Assembly: GCA_029204045.2 (NCBI GenBank)
Contig: CM055063.1
Coordinates: 44,621,345-44,685,344 of the forward strand
DNA: 64,000 bases
DNA from: Tillandsia leiboldiana
Lineage: Eukaryota > Streptophyta > Magnoliopsida > Poales > Bromeliaceae
Reading direction: 5' to 3'
The notes beneath the pieces are model-generated. The model did not search any database. It saw nothing but the letters and a program-made list of their open reading frames with translations, and had not been told where the DNA came from. A program made the position numbers and the translations under genes. Positions 1 through 10,617 of this stretch are shown here, piece after piece (position 1 is the first letter of the stretch; every line of letters begins with the position of its first letter).

Positions 1-35
1 TTAGTAGGCATAGCAGCCAACACCGGTGTTCACCG

Positions 36-857
36 GTGTCTAGATTGGGTTACCCAGGCAGGCATATATACTCTGATGCATACCCGCGAACCGACGGGCA
101 ATCGGAGCGAGTGATCCAGATCCTCAAAGACATGCTCCGAGCATGCGTACTTGACTTGGGTGAGGGGTGGTCTCGATACCTACCCCTTGTGGAGTTCGCC
201 TACAACAACAGCTACCAAGCCAGCATTCAAATGGCGCCATACGAGGCCTTGTATGAGCGCCACTGTCGGTCTCCAATATGCTGGGACGACTTGGGAGAGC
301 GCAAGTTTTTGGGACCAGATCTGGTGGAGGAGACCGAAGCGAAAGTGCGCCTTATCAAGCAACGGCTGCTGACAGCCCAGAGCCGACAGAAAAGTTACGC
401 GGACCACAGACGACGGGATTTGGAATTTACGGTGGGCGAGCACGTGTTGCTCCGAGTTTCGCCTTCAAAGGGGACCCGACGTTTCGGCCTGAGGGGGAAG
501 TTATGCCCGAGGTACGTGGGACCGTTCGAAATCCTAGAACGTGTGGGCCCAGTGGCGTACCGGTAGGCTTTGCCGCCGAATCTTGATCGAGTCCACAACG
601 TGTTTCACGTCTCGATGCTTCGGAAGTACCTTTCCGACCCCTCTCACGCCCTTGATGTTTCCACGATCGAGCTGCGGGAAGACTTAAGCATCGAGGAAAC
701 ACTGGTGCGAATCTTAGCACGAGAGGACAAGAAATTGTGCAATCGGACTAACCACTATGTAAAGGTCCAGTGGAGCAATCACGAAGAACGCGAAGCAACG
801 TGGGAACTGGGAACGAAGATGAGGGAGTGTTTTCCCGAATTGTTTAGCGAGGGTTGA
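36..857 (+). pseudogene. Gyp-A (Ty3/gypsy chromovirus) pol 3' end: integrase C-terminus and chromodomain
   Basis: This is the last part of a gypsy polyprotein. The frame enters in the integrase core at a TDGQSERV motif, which holds the third catalytic residue (Glu). It then reads the GPFEILERVGPVAYR and VFHVSMLRKY segments of the integrase C-terminal domain. It ends with a chromodomain (about 705-857, KVQWSNHEEREATWE), which marks chromoviruses of the Tekay/Del type and is thought to steer insertion to heterochromatin. The frame is broken once, by TAG at 564-566; the minus-strand relative at 59.5 kb has a Leu codon there. The stop at 855-857 is the natural end, and a polypurine stretch and the 3' LTR follow within 35 bp. 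The first 60 bases match the family poorly. Reverse transcriptase and gag lie outside the window to the left. Confidence 0.9.
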
Positions 858-890
858 GAATAAGTTTTGAGGACGAAACTTCTTATAAAG

Positions 891-1851
891 TGTAAGTGGT
901 GTAATGACTCGACTTTTCTAGTAATATTTTACACTCTTGTTAGTAAAGTACGCCTTTTAGGAAAGCTGATTTATCGAGTTTTCTTAAGTTGGTGGATGTG
1001 TTGCATGGATATTTTTCTGTGAAGGGGCTCGAAAAACGATGACCGACGGTGCGATCGGATTTCAAATCCGACCTTGGGATCTCCCGGAACAGGGTTTTTA
1101 GGGTTGCGGGGCCTTGGTGCGCATCGAAATCCGTGCAAGATATCCCACACGCTTTTCGAGGAAATTATGGGTTTATCCCGTATAATTAATTAATCAATTA
1201 ATTAGTTATTTGTTAATAAGTATTTAAATATGGGAATTATTCGTACGTACGAGAGAAAATCCCACGTTTCGCAAAAGAGAAACCCTAACCGGAGAGATCG
1301 AGAGAGAAAAGAAAAGAACGGGATCCTAATCGGAGGAAAAAGAGAAGAGGAAGGGAGAAGGCGGAGGAGTCCGAACACCCCGATTGACATGTTGGAACCG
1401 GGAGTACAATCGGATCGTCTTCCCCCGACACAAACGATGAGTGGTTTTGGTTTATTGTAATCTTCTTAGGGTTTCGTGTCTTTTTCGGCGTCTTCTTCGT
1501 CGTCGCCGTCGCCGTCACCACTGCCGCCGCTACCGACGCGGCGCGACCCCGGGTGCGCGCGCCGCGCGGGGCGCCCACGGGCAACACAGCACGGGCGCCA
1601 CCCGCGGGTGTGCACGCCGCGCGGCTTCATGCCGCGCGGGGCACCCGCAGGCGGCGGCGCCCGCGCATGCGGCACGGGCACGGGCGCCACCCGCGGGTGC
1701 GCACGCCGCGCGGCTTCATGCCGCGCGGCTTCATGTCGCGCGGGGCGCCCGTGGGCAGCGGCGCCCGAGCGGGCGGCACCGCACGGGCGCCACCCGCGGG
1801 TGCGCGCGTCGCGCGGCTTCACGCCGCGCTGGGCACCCACGGGCGGCACCG
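891..1851 (+). mobile_element. Gyp-A 3' LTR, left part (interrupted by Sire-1)
   Basis: The LTR starts with TGTAAGTGGTGTAATGAC directly after the pol 3' trailer GAGGACGAAACTTC. It aligns in order with the LTRs at 56825-59251 and 53850-56622 (opposite strand). Shared blocks include the GATCGGATTTCAAATCCGA stretch near 1055. A TATA-like TATTTAAATATG lies near 1220, and a GC-rich repeat island follows from about 1540. At 1852 it is cut by Sire-1, and it resumes at 20893. The 5-bp duplication CACCG (1847-1851 and 20888-20892) proves the cut is an insertion. Joined, the LTR is about 2.5 kb. Confidence 0.88.
1540..1851. repeat. GC-rich minisatellite in Gyp-A LTR
   Basis: About four imperfect units, roughly 90-105 bp each, share the blocks GGGCGCCACCCGCGGGTG and CGCGCGGCTTCATGCCGCG. 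The array continues after the Sire-1 insertion at 20888-21060. Long Ala/Arg/Pro-rich frames on both strands come from this composition and are not genes. Confidence 0.8.
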
Positions 1852-2131
1852 TGTTGGGTTATGTATAATATGGATCTAAATAGGGGAAAAAACACCTAGA
1901 GGGGGGTGAATAGATGTAAACAATAAACACTCAAAAATCTTTGCGTAATAAAACCCAATGCGGAAATGAAAAATAACACGCAGAGATTTTACGTGGAAAA
2001 CTCCATCACATGAGTAAAAACCACGGGACCGATCACACGGTGAAATCCACTAGAATTATAACATGTACAAAGGTAATATAACGTACTCACACACGACTCA
2101 ACCTTTTTCCATACGCTCCTAGTAGATCTTC
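1852..2131 (-). mobile_element. Sire-1 3' LTR, outer 280 bp
   Basis: TGTTGGGTTATGTATAATATG at 1852 is identical to the start of the 5' LTR at 19593. The match runs to AGATCTTC at 2131, where the Gyp-B solo LTR begins. The rest of this LTR continues at 9597. The Gyp-B target duplication TCTTC is at 2127-2131 and 9592-9596. Confidence 0.92.
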
Positions 2132-2989
2132 TGTGGTGACCCGGATCTCTGTAGGGCTTCTACAGTGTGGCCAGCGGCTTCTTGAGGCCTATGTGGCGTG
2201 TCGGCGGTGTTTCTGCACCAATTTGGACAAAAGTGATGGACTTCGGGTGTTAAATGGATCACGTGGGTAGTCGGGTGACCCCGTCGAATGTTTAGATGTG
2301 GTTTTGCGTGAATCGGACATCAGAATTGGATTCAGCGCGAAATTTGGGTTAAGAACACTTATCTGGATGCCTTCGGCAATTTTTGGAATTGGAATTTGGC
2401 AAAACGGACAGCGAATTTGGATTCAGCGCGCGAAAACGGTGAAAATGGGCTATTTACTTGTATTTTTCGGAGCCCGGATACAAAAACACGGATTTCGAGG
2501 TATGGGACACTATTCCGGCGGCCGGAGGGCAGCGCGGGCAGCGGCAGAGCGCTGCGGCGGGCAGCGGCACTGGGCGCTCGGTCCACGGGGCCGGCGTGCA
2601 CCGGGGGAGGGACGCGTGATGGCCCGGGAGTGGCGGGCGCACGCGCGCGCGGTCCGTGGGACGCGCGGCCTGGTGCATGGACCTGCGGGGGACACGTGGC
2701 AGATTGTGGTTGGAGCGGTGTTGTACGCACGGTCCACGCAAGGAAAGGAGTAGGTGACCGGGGCAGGTGGCCGTACGCGCGGGGCAGGCGGGCAGCAGGT
2801 GGGCGCGGTTCCCGAGGCGTTGACGCAGGGGACCCGTGCGTGGGAGCGCCACGTGTCAGAGCGTGGCTGGCTGGCGCCAATCACCCGCACTGTGGACGCG
2901 GGCCACGAGGCGCAGCGTGGGTGGCTGAGGTTGCTGTTCGCTGTTCGGGGGCGACGTGGCGGATCCTGGCGGATTCGGGCGCAGCGAAG

Positions 2990-3080
2990 CGGGCGCACTG
3001 TGTGCGCCCGAAACCTTTCGGGTGCCCGAAACTTGGACATGGAGGGTATTAAAGGATTTGTTGAGTTTTGGGCTATAAAA
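2990..3080 (+). promoter_or_regulatory. Core promoter of outer Gyp-B LTR
   Basis: TATAAAA at 3074-3080 follows the GC-rich island. It is preceded by a GCGCACTGTGTGCGCCCGAAA block near 2993, the same type of block found before the TATA boxes at 5805 and 42076. The placement relative to the LTR start marks the U3/R boundary. It is predicted from sequence only. Confidence 0.6.
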
Positions 3081-5127
3081 TCCCCCTTTGGCAGCTCACT
3101 TTGTCTTCTTCCCCAGCCCATTCCTCTGTGAGGCTTCAAGGAAAGTTGTTCATCATCTTGTGGAGCATTTTGTGATGGATTCTCAGATTTTCTGGAGGCC
3201 TCGATATGCGCGTTTTCTGTGACGCAGCGCACTGCGACATTTCTTGGATTTTGGCTTCAACCGTCACCTTTCGGTCCGTGAGGGACCCTGGATCACCCCG
3301 ATGGTATTTTGAGCCAATTTTCATGGCAGCGCGTTCGCGAGAGGTAAGGCTTCGTTTTTGATGTGACCACTTCTCCTCGTTTCGAGTTTTCGGCACTGTT
3401 CCCGAGGTGTTTCTATGACTCCTTTTCCTGCTGTGAGGTTTTGGACAGCGGAGGCTTGTTGATTTTCTATCTTCGCGCTCGGGCATCGGATGGAGGCGTG
3501 CCTGTAGTCGTTTTGCATCTACTCATCGCAAGGAACGTCCTCGTAATTTTTATGGATTTTACTGAATTTTCCTGAAGGTAAGAAAATTCCATTTTTCTGG
3601 ACAGAGTTGTACAGTTTTTGATATTTGGGAATTTCGAGATGGTCACCTTGTGGAATTTGTAACTTGAGCTACAAAACTCGAATTGGGACGTGCAGGTACC
3701 CGTTTCGAAGGGCTCGGCGCGACGAACGCAGTGGTTATTTTTCCAGATTTTTCTGAGTTAATCTCGCAGGTGAGATTTAAGCTTTTTCGGGGTTGTATCT
3801 CGCAGTTTTTGCAGTGTAGTGGATTGTCGGCGCCCCGCATTGTGTAATTTTTATCTTGGCCTACAGGTGTCGGAACGGGATGTGTAAATACTCGTTTTGG
3901 GGCTACTCGTCGCGAGGATCGCAACCATGAATTTTCTAGAAATTTTTGGAGCACTGTACACAGGTGAAAGTTCCCTTTCCCTCTGCTAGTTTGTTGTAGC
4001 AGCATGTGCTGTTTTGGAAAAAACAGCAACTGTATGTTTGGGGGTATTGATTAGTGAGTTGTGTTGTTTGTTGTTGTTGTGGTGTTGCATGTTGGGGTGA
4101 TGTTTTTTGGAGCCGAGGCTTGCACGGCATGTACCGAGGATGCGGGTTCAGCAGATATGGTTAGCAAGTGGCCACACTCTTCACCGACCACAGTTTTGCC
4201 TTGGATTGAGCACTTCAGGTGGGTAAGCTTAATATTAGTAACTTTGTAAGGATTGATAAGGTTTCTATGTTATGATGAATGTAAGTGCACTTGTGGGGAT
4301 GTCACCCCTCTATGACTGATAGCAGGCATATTTAATGTACACCCGATATGAGCAAGAGGTAAGCAGGGAATGGCCTAGATCTTGTGGTTATTGTACATTT
4401 TGGGTGAGTTGGAGACTTAGCATATGGTAGACGGTTATATTTATCCCATGCTAGATGACATAGAGATCTTACATGTTTATTCATTGGCCTACTTGTGTGA
4501 GATTGGTATATCATAGTAGGATTACTTTAGCATGCTTTGCTACCATATGTTTCACTCTCTTTTATTGTTCCTGAGGACAAAAGCATGCTTGAATGGACAT
4601 CTAGATAGGCCATCTTTTACTCCTACACTACTTATTGGAACTTGACTTAGGAGAAACCATGTTATCCTTTTCTCCTTCTCTATTAGTCAGGCGGTCTGTG
4701 TGTTGGGGTGCGAGCAGGGGTCTGGGGTAGTGTAGCCGGGACATTGGTGTCAGGGATGGGTTGTGCTGGATTGAGGCTGGCAGGGTTTTGCGGTGACCGT
4801 GTGTAGTGGCCCAGGTTTTCGTACTGTGTTTCCCGTGAATCCTGGGTGAGAAACATCTATTATTGGCGTATTAGGTCCACAGTGCATCAAAGGGATGCTA
4901 CGGATGGACACAGTGTGGTAGTTACTATTGGTTTGACCTTCGGAGGTAATTGCCGGATTTTAGAAAATGATTTGGGCCAATCGGAGGTCGTATTTGAATT
5001 CAGCGCGGAAAAACGCTTGAAAACGGCTATTTACTTATTTATTTTGGAGTCCGGATGCCCAAAAACGGACCCCCGGAAGTTTTCTGCGCAAATTGGTGCA
5101 TGGGGGGACCGGTGGACCGGCCAGGGA

Positions 5128-5574
5128 CACGTGGTGGCTCCTCATTGGGCCGGCGCACGCCTCCCGGTCCACGGAAAGGGCCGCCGGTGCATGGTGGACC
5201 GGCGGGCCACGTGGCAGCACGCGGTTGGGCCGGTGCAGGGCGCGCGGCGCACGGGAGGGTGCGCGGGCAGCGCGGGCAGGCCGGGCAGGCGCGGGGGGGG
5301 CGTGGTGCACGGTGGACCGGGGCGCGCCACGTGGCGGCCCCGGGTTGGCTGGTCCATGTGCGCGTGGCGCACGCGGCGCCACGCGGCGGCGGTCGTACGC
5401 GCACATGGGCGCACGTGGGCGCACGTGGCGGCGGTGCCCGCCGACAGCCGTGTCGGGCGGGGCCACGTGTCGCCACGCCGTTGGCTGGGGCACCCACCTT
5501 GCCGCCAATCACGGTGGACACGTGGCGCTTCCCCGTTGGGCCCGCACGGCTGCCGCCTGTTTGGCGGACACGTG
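5128..5574. promoter_or_regulatory. Cluster of eight CACGTG (G-box) palindromes in U3 of the inner solo LTR
   Basis: CACGTG occurs at 5128, near 5208, 5328, 5412, 5422, 5463 and 5520, and at 5569. It is mostly in the form (C/A)CACGTGGC, which is the G-box/ABRE core bound by plant bZIP and bHLH factors. The cluster lies about 230-680 bp upstream of the TATA box at 5805. The island is GC-rich, which raises the chance frequency, but eight perfect 6-mers in under 450 bp is still dense. A regulatory role is inference. Confidence 0.55.
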
Positions 5575-5633
5575 GCGGGCCGTGGGCCGGGTCGGACGAC
5601 CGGTTGGACGGGAAGGGATCCCGTGCGCGGGCG

Positions 5634-5767
5634 GGCTGGGCCGGGCCGCACTGTGCGCGCCCGGAAAACCCTGGGCCGGGCCGCACTGTAGCCGCCCGAA
5701 ACGTGGCCTGGGCTGCACTGTTCACGCCCGAAAGTGGGCCTGGGCACTGTAGCCGCCCGAAAGTTGG
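5634..5767 (+). repeat. Four tandem units with CACTGT and GCCCGAAA blocks upstream of TATA
   Basis: Four imperfect units of about 27-38 bp share the order GGGC, CACTGT, GCCCGAAA. They end 38 bp before the TATA box of the inner solo LTR. Single or paired versions precede the TATA boxes at 3074 and 42076. They are possible promoter-proximal elements. Confidence 0.6.
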
Positions 5768-8390
5768 GACATGAAGGTTATTTTCCCAATTGTTTTATTG
5801 GGCCTATAAATAGCCCTTCCCCTCCCTTCTTTTCTCCATTTTCCGAGAGAAAGAGAGAGAATCTGAGAGAGGTCATTGAAGAGAAGTTGTTCCTCACTGA
5901 TTTTTCTACCTCGTGGTGCGTTCCCAGATTTTCTGGAAGTTCGACAGCGGCGATCCGGATTTTACAGTGTGCCTCGTTTTTCCCCAAGCTTGGCCTGTTA
6001 TCGTCGCATTTCAGTCCGAGGAGTCCCCTGCGCAGTACAGGAGTCCTGTTTCGACGATTTCTTCGCCAGTGTGTTCCTAAGAGGTAGGGCTTCGTTTTTT
6101 GTGTTGGTCGTTTCTCTGGATTCAGATTCCTTGGCATGTTTCCCGAGGTGTTTTGACCCCCTCTTTTGCTGTTTGGGTTTTTGGACAGCGGCGACTTCGA
6201 CGAATTGTTTCTCCGCGTAGGAATATCAGATTGAGGCGAATCAAGAGTCGATTTTGGGCTACTTTTCGCGAGGAACACAACCGTGTTTTTTTCTGAGATT
6301 TTAGGAGCTCAGGACAGAGGTGAAATTCCTCGTTTTGCGTGCTGATTATAAAAACAGCAAATCTGTTTTGAGACTTGTAGTTCTTACACCGTATACACTT
6401 ATGTGATGTTGTAGGATACTGTTTCAGCTGACGGTGTGCATAGAGGACAGTGGGTATTTTCTTGGGTATTGGGCACGCTTTTCGAGGTGGGTGGTTGTTG
6501 CTTACCTCATTACTGACTATCTCACTAGGAGTATTAGAGATTCCCGACTTTAAACAGATAATCGGTACTTGTACTCATGAAATGCATAAGTAAACCCCAC
6601 AAATAATATGACAGCTCATTTATGGTAAACTGGGACACTGTTGTTGGACATATGCTGTAAACTATCATCGCATGCTAAAGTATTATCATAAAACCATCTT
6701 TTCTAAATAAATATTTAAATACTTTCCTTCTGTTTCTAAATGCGAACCTTTGCATGCTTGTTTGGACATCTAGATAGGCTACTATTTATTGCTACACTAT
6801 CTTTGGGACTTGACTTAGGAGAAACCATGTTTCACTATTCTCCTTCGTATTCGGATATATGTTGCTCGGATTGAGTAGGGTTTGGGATAGTGTGGTTAAG
6901 GCTGGAGTCTGGGACAGGTTTGACTCGATAATATATTGTGGGGCATGGTAGTAACCGCGGACTTGAGGCGGTTAGCCAGCTGTTGATTACTCTATCAGAT
7001 CTTGGGCTTATCGGGTGTTGCGGCAGCCGCGGACATTAGGCGGTAGACCGGGTGTTCACTTATGCATCAGATCGGGTTTCAGATTTTCCTAGTGGATGGT
7101 GTTTCCCACTTGATTACTATTGCATCTGATTGGGGATCAGGGTTACTTTAGTGGACGGATATTTCCCACTTTGATCATAGTCATGATCCAGTCCTGCTAT
7201 TGTGAGATATTGGTTACAGAGATGCTTGATACAGAGATACTTGATACAGGGATACTGTACATACTTTACTCGTGTGGGTCGCTCCCCTCGAGTGCCACTC
7301 CGGAGTAGGCTTTACACCGTGCCGAGCGGCGGGCACCTTGATGAGTTGCGATTGGTGATAGAGCAGGCAGTGCCAGTACTTCCTGGCCCTTTGATTGGGT
7401 TTCTTTAGGCAGTTAGATTTACAGTTGCATGCATATACCGTAACCTTTGGCACAGCATCTAGAGGCATAGTAGTGGTAGTTTCTCTTTTTCCAGCAGTCT
7501 ATATTGCATACCACTGTTCCTTCCTTTTTGCCTCTTATAGTCCTAGTGGGTGTGTCAGCATTTGAGGTTTTACCCACTAGGGAAGGCTACTGGTTTATCT
7601 AGTAGTTCTCACCCCCATTGTTGTTTTCTGTCTTCTTCCCTTTGTTTTGCAGAGTCATCTGCGCGAGCTGCTGGGCCATCAGCGGCTGATCGAGGTAAGA
7701 GGATTGCGGACTAGCTAGATCATCTACCCCGACTGTGAGAGTAGCTGGACTTTTATTGCACCCCTTTTGTATCTTAGATTACAGTAGTTTACTTTTGGGA
7801 CTGGTTTAGCCAGCTGTTTGTATTTTGGTTAGTGAGCTGGGAGTTTATTGTACTTTATTTCAGCTTGTATCTTATTTCCAGTCTGAGATTACTTATAGTT
7901 CTTTTAGTTCAGCTCTGTTTATGCTCTTCTATTGTATATCTTATATCTGAGCAGGTTACCAGCGCTTCGTGTACATGGAAAATTCTGTGTGCATGGCGGA
8001 TCTGTTGGCGAGCCTGGGTTCTGGTTTACACCCGGGGCGTGACACCGTGGACTTTGGGAGGTTGACCGGAGGTCGGTTATAGTACTTGATTATAGACGGC
8101 AGGGTATTGCGGCAACCGCGGATATTGGGCGGTTGACCGGATATTTATTTATGCATCGGATTGGGTACCAGGTTTCTCTAGTGGACGGAGTTGCCCACTT
8201 ATTGAGTACTTTTGCATCTGATTGAGGACCGAGGCTTTCTTTAGTGGTTGGGCTTTCCCACTTTGATCAGAGTCATGATCCAGTCCTGCTGATTTATACT
8301 TATGTTATTAGTTACTGAGATACTTTACTCGTGTGGGTCGCTCCCCTCGAGTGCCACTCCGGAGTGTGTGATATACATACTTTGAGACCT

Positions 8391-8510
8391 TGAGACTCCT
8401 ATCCCTTATCGGTGTTATGCATTGGCCAGCATACCCGATTTGTCAGGCACTGAGACTTCTATCCCTTATCGGTGTTATGCATTGGCCAGCATACCCGATT
8501 TGTCAGGCAC
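8391..8510 (+). repeat. 60-bp tandem duplication inside outer Gyp-B LTR
   Basis: Two copies (8391-8450 and 8451-8510) are identical except for one base (CTCCT versus CTTCT) within GAGACT(C/T)CTATCCC. The duplication is a recent local event and contains no gene. Confidence 0.9.
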
Positions 8511-9596
8511 AGCAGGCAGTACCAGTTCTTGCTGGTTCATTGATTGGGTTTATTACAGGCAATTACTTTATTGTTGCACTCGTGTCAGGGGGGACTGAGT
8601 GGAGTCTAGTAGCTGTGTTTAGACCAGTGCTAGTGTTGTTGTGAGTACTTTGACCGTTGTGCGAGAGGTTTGGGGATCTTGAGGATATCCGTTCTGAGAG
8701 GGAGCGTGGATTTTGACCATAGCCTGCATGAGCCACTACTCGATAGCGAGTTAGTCCGTTTGGACACCCTACGTAATTCCTGCCCGGCAGTGGGAGGTGG
8801 TTGTAGGTGGGGCGCAGGTTTGACTGGACCAGATGTGGCAGTCAGCTCGATTGGGTCGATTGTGCACTTCATGTGCTAGGGGTTGCATACCATTCTTTGA
8901 TTCTCCTCTCTTGAGCATTTAGATGGAGGAGTAGTAGCTGTTGAGTGTCATCAGTGTTCTTGTTCAGTTCTCACGGCTTTGGTTATTTTATGTCTCTTGA
9001 GGACTTAGTGGGCAGACCGTCGGGTCTGGCGGTGGTACCCACTGAGAACTCCCTTTTTGGTGTAGTTCTCATACCCTTTGAGGGTTTTCCCCCTCCTTTT
9101 TCCCTTCCTCTCCTTTGTTTTGCAGAGTCTTACCGGGTGTTGCTGATTCTGCGGTTGTTGATCGGGGCGAGGGAGTCGCGAGCTAGATCCCTACCCGTCG
9201 TTGGAGAGTAGCGGTACCCCTTCAGAGGAGACCTACAGTAGATTGGCTATTTTTGTTTTCCTCTTTTGAGAGACTCTTGTAGTGAGGATATGATATGTAT
9301 TGAGAGCCCGTACACTGATGTATTTATTGGAGATACCTCCCTGTTGAGTTTTGAGCTTTGTATATGAGGATATTCTATGATTATCATTTTTGGGAGATGG
9401 ACATTGTTGTATTATTTTCCAGTTGTACAGTGGTTGATTTTAGTTTTACAGCAGATTTTCATTTATAGCACTGATATCTGTTAGCTGTAGTACTTTTCTT
9501 GCAGGAAGGACGCTTCGCCTATGCGGGGTTTGGCATAGGTGGCGGATCTGTTGGCGAGCCCGGGTCGCAGTTTCGACCCCGGGGCGTGACATCTTC

Positions 9597-10617
9597 TCCG
9601 CTCGCTCCGCAACACGCCTCGAATCCACGATTTGCGTCCAACGCCGAATCCATGGCGTCCAACGTCGAATCCACGACGTCTGACCGAATCCACGGCGTCC
9701 ACCAAGTAGTACGTTTCGATCACACGAATCGTACCTCGGTCCGAATCCACGAGAGCGGTAGCACCTTGAATCCACAAGGCCACGCGAATCCGCGCGCCGA
9801 TTTTGGAGAAAATCGTTGTTTTGTTGGTGGTGATGATCCGCCGAATACTTAGATCAAAGATAGATCGGAAATACCATCTAAGTATTCATTAATTTGATTC
9901 TACTCAAAATCTGAGTATGAAAACCTAGAATCAAATTAATTAACATAGATGAAGAAACATGGAATTAAATCTAGTTATTTCCTTTCTTCTCTATATGTGT
10001 GGATTTATAAGTTTTTCTCCGTTAATATTTTTCCGTCATTTCTCGAAGTATAAAACTTATCGTGGATTACCCTAAAAGATAGAATTAGGGTTTATTTATA
10101 GGTTAGAAACCATTGGAAGAGGATAAGAATAAAAAACTAACTTTATCTGGAAATTTTCGGGTCGACAGTCCGGACTGGAATAAGTGTGATTCGGACTGTC
10201 GTCAATAAACAGAACATTTCCAGAAAACCATGTTCGGGGTCCAGACTGAAGTAACCACGGTCCGGACTGTTCATGCAGTTTATGCAAAATCCACGTTCGG
10301 GGTCCGGACTGAAGCAGATGTGTTCCGGACTGGATTTGCGCATGAACTACCCTATGTTCAGTGTCCGGACTGTAGTACCCTGATCCGGATCCTGAACATA
10401 TAACATGTCCAGTTTTTAATTTTTATGCGACTAAAAACCCATCCAAGTGTTTCTACATTATAAGAAGTATTCGGATCACCAAGATTGTTTAGTTAAACTT
10501 ACCTGATCCTTTTGAATTCTTCTTTCTTGAGATTGAGGTAAATGATTCAACCATCTTCATCTTCAATCTTCAAGACTTAACCATTTCACGAAATACGCCA
10601 AAACAAAATCCTTAACA
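9597..10617 (-). mobile_element. Sire-1 3' LTR, inner part with promoter
   Basis: This continues the LTR from 2131 after the Gyp-B insertion and ends in CTTAACA at 10617. On the minus strand it begins TGTTAAGGATTTTG. U3 (10617 to about 10100) carries an array of GTCCGGACTG-type palindromes (10165-10400). TATAAATAAA on the minus strand (10091-10100) follows. R/U5 (9597-10090) contains the repeated CGAATCCACGGCGTCCAACG segments. The same parts are in the 5' LTR at 19857-20887. Confidence 0.9.
10165..10400 (-). promoter_or_regulatory. Palindrome array (GTCCGGAC) in Sire-1 U3
   Basis: About nine copies of (A/G)GTCCGGACTG or one-base variants lie at irregular spacing, interleaved with GTTCGGGGTCC, just upstream of the TATA box on the minus strand. 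Palindromes with a CCGGAC/GTCCGG core in the LTR promoter are a described feature of Sireviruses. Further copies are in the other Sire LTRs (20440-20670, 26090-26320, 36180-36410, 52060-52290). Confidence 0.75.

Larger units (their letters stand above)
4802..8044 (+). mobile_element. Inner solo LTR (Gyp-B type) nested in the outer solo LTR
   Basis: TGTAGTGGCCCAGG at 4802 and GGGGCGTGACA ending at 8044 are flanked by the 5-bp duplication CCGTG (4797-4801 and 8045-8049). Cutting it out rejoins a continuous Gyp-B reading: GCGGTGACCGTG followed by GACTTTGGGAGG. It is 3243 bp long with no PBS or coding domain. It repeats the layout of its host LTR: a head with GAATTCAGCGCGG, a GC-rich island (5090-5770), TATAAATA at 5805-5812, the GACTTAGGAGAAACCATG block (about 6812) and the CTGTTGGCGAGCC tail. 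It is a diverged member of the same superfamily. Confidence 0.88.
2132..9591 (+). mobile_element. Solo LTR of Gyp-B family (outer), with a nested solo LTR inside
   Basis: The sequence starts TGTGGTGACCCGG, ends CCCCGGGGCGTGACA and is flanked by TCTTC on both sides. Removing the inner insertion (4802-8044 plus one TSD) leaves an LTR of about 4.2 kb with no PBS, gag or pol, so it is a solo LTR made by LTR-LTR recombination. It shares ordered blocks with the LTRs of the element at 41130-50842. These are the stretch with GGATTCAGCGCG and CTATTTACTTGTATTTTTCGG (2400-2500), a GC-rich island (2510-3030), a TATA box (3074-3080), the tRNA-like CCCACTGAGAACT motif (9038-9050) and the last 50 bp. It contains no coding gene; the Ala/Arg-rich frames at 2359-3232 are compositional. 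Confidence 0.88.

Noticed and set aside
1..857. Endogenous pararetrovirus fragment
   Set aside because: The integrase core, chromodomain, polypurine tract and LTR that follow define a gypsy chromovirus; no movement protein or coat-protein motif is seen.
1441..1899. Arg/Ala/His-rich frames near 1.5-1.9 kb
   Set aside because: Minisatellite of the Gyp-A LTR running into the Sire-1 LTR; not genes.
5035..5774. Frames of 157-239 codons in the GC-rich island
   Set aside because: The island is LTR U3 sequence upstream of a TATA box; frames overlap on both strands with no domain.
10165..10400. CRISPR-like array of short repeats
   Set aside because: Spacing is irregular, the repeats are 8-10-bp palindromes, and they sit in U3 of a plant LTR promoter.
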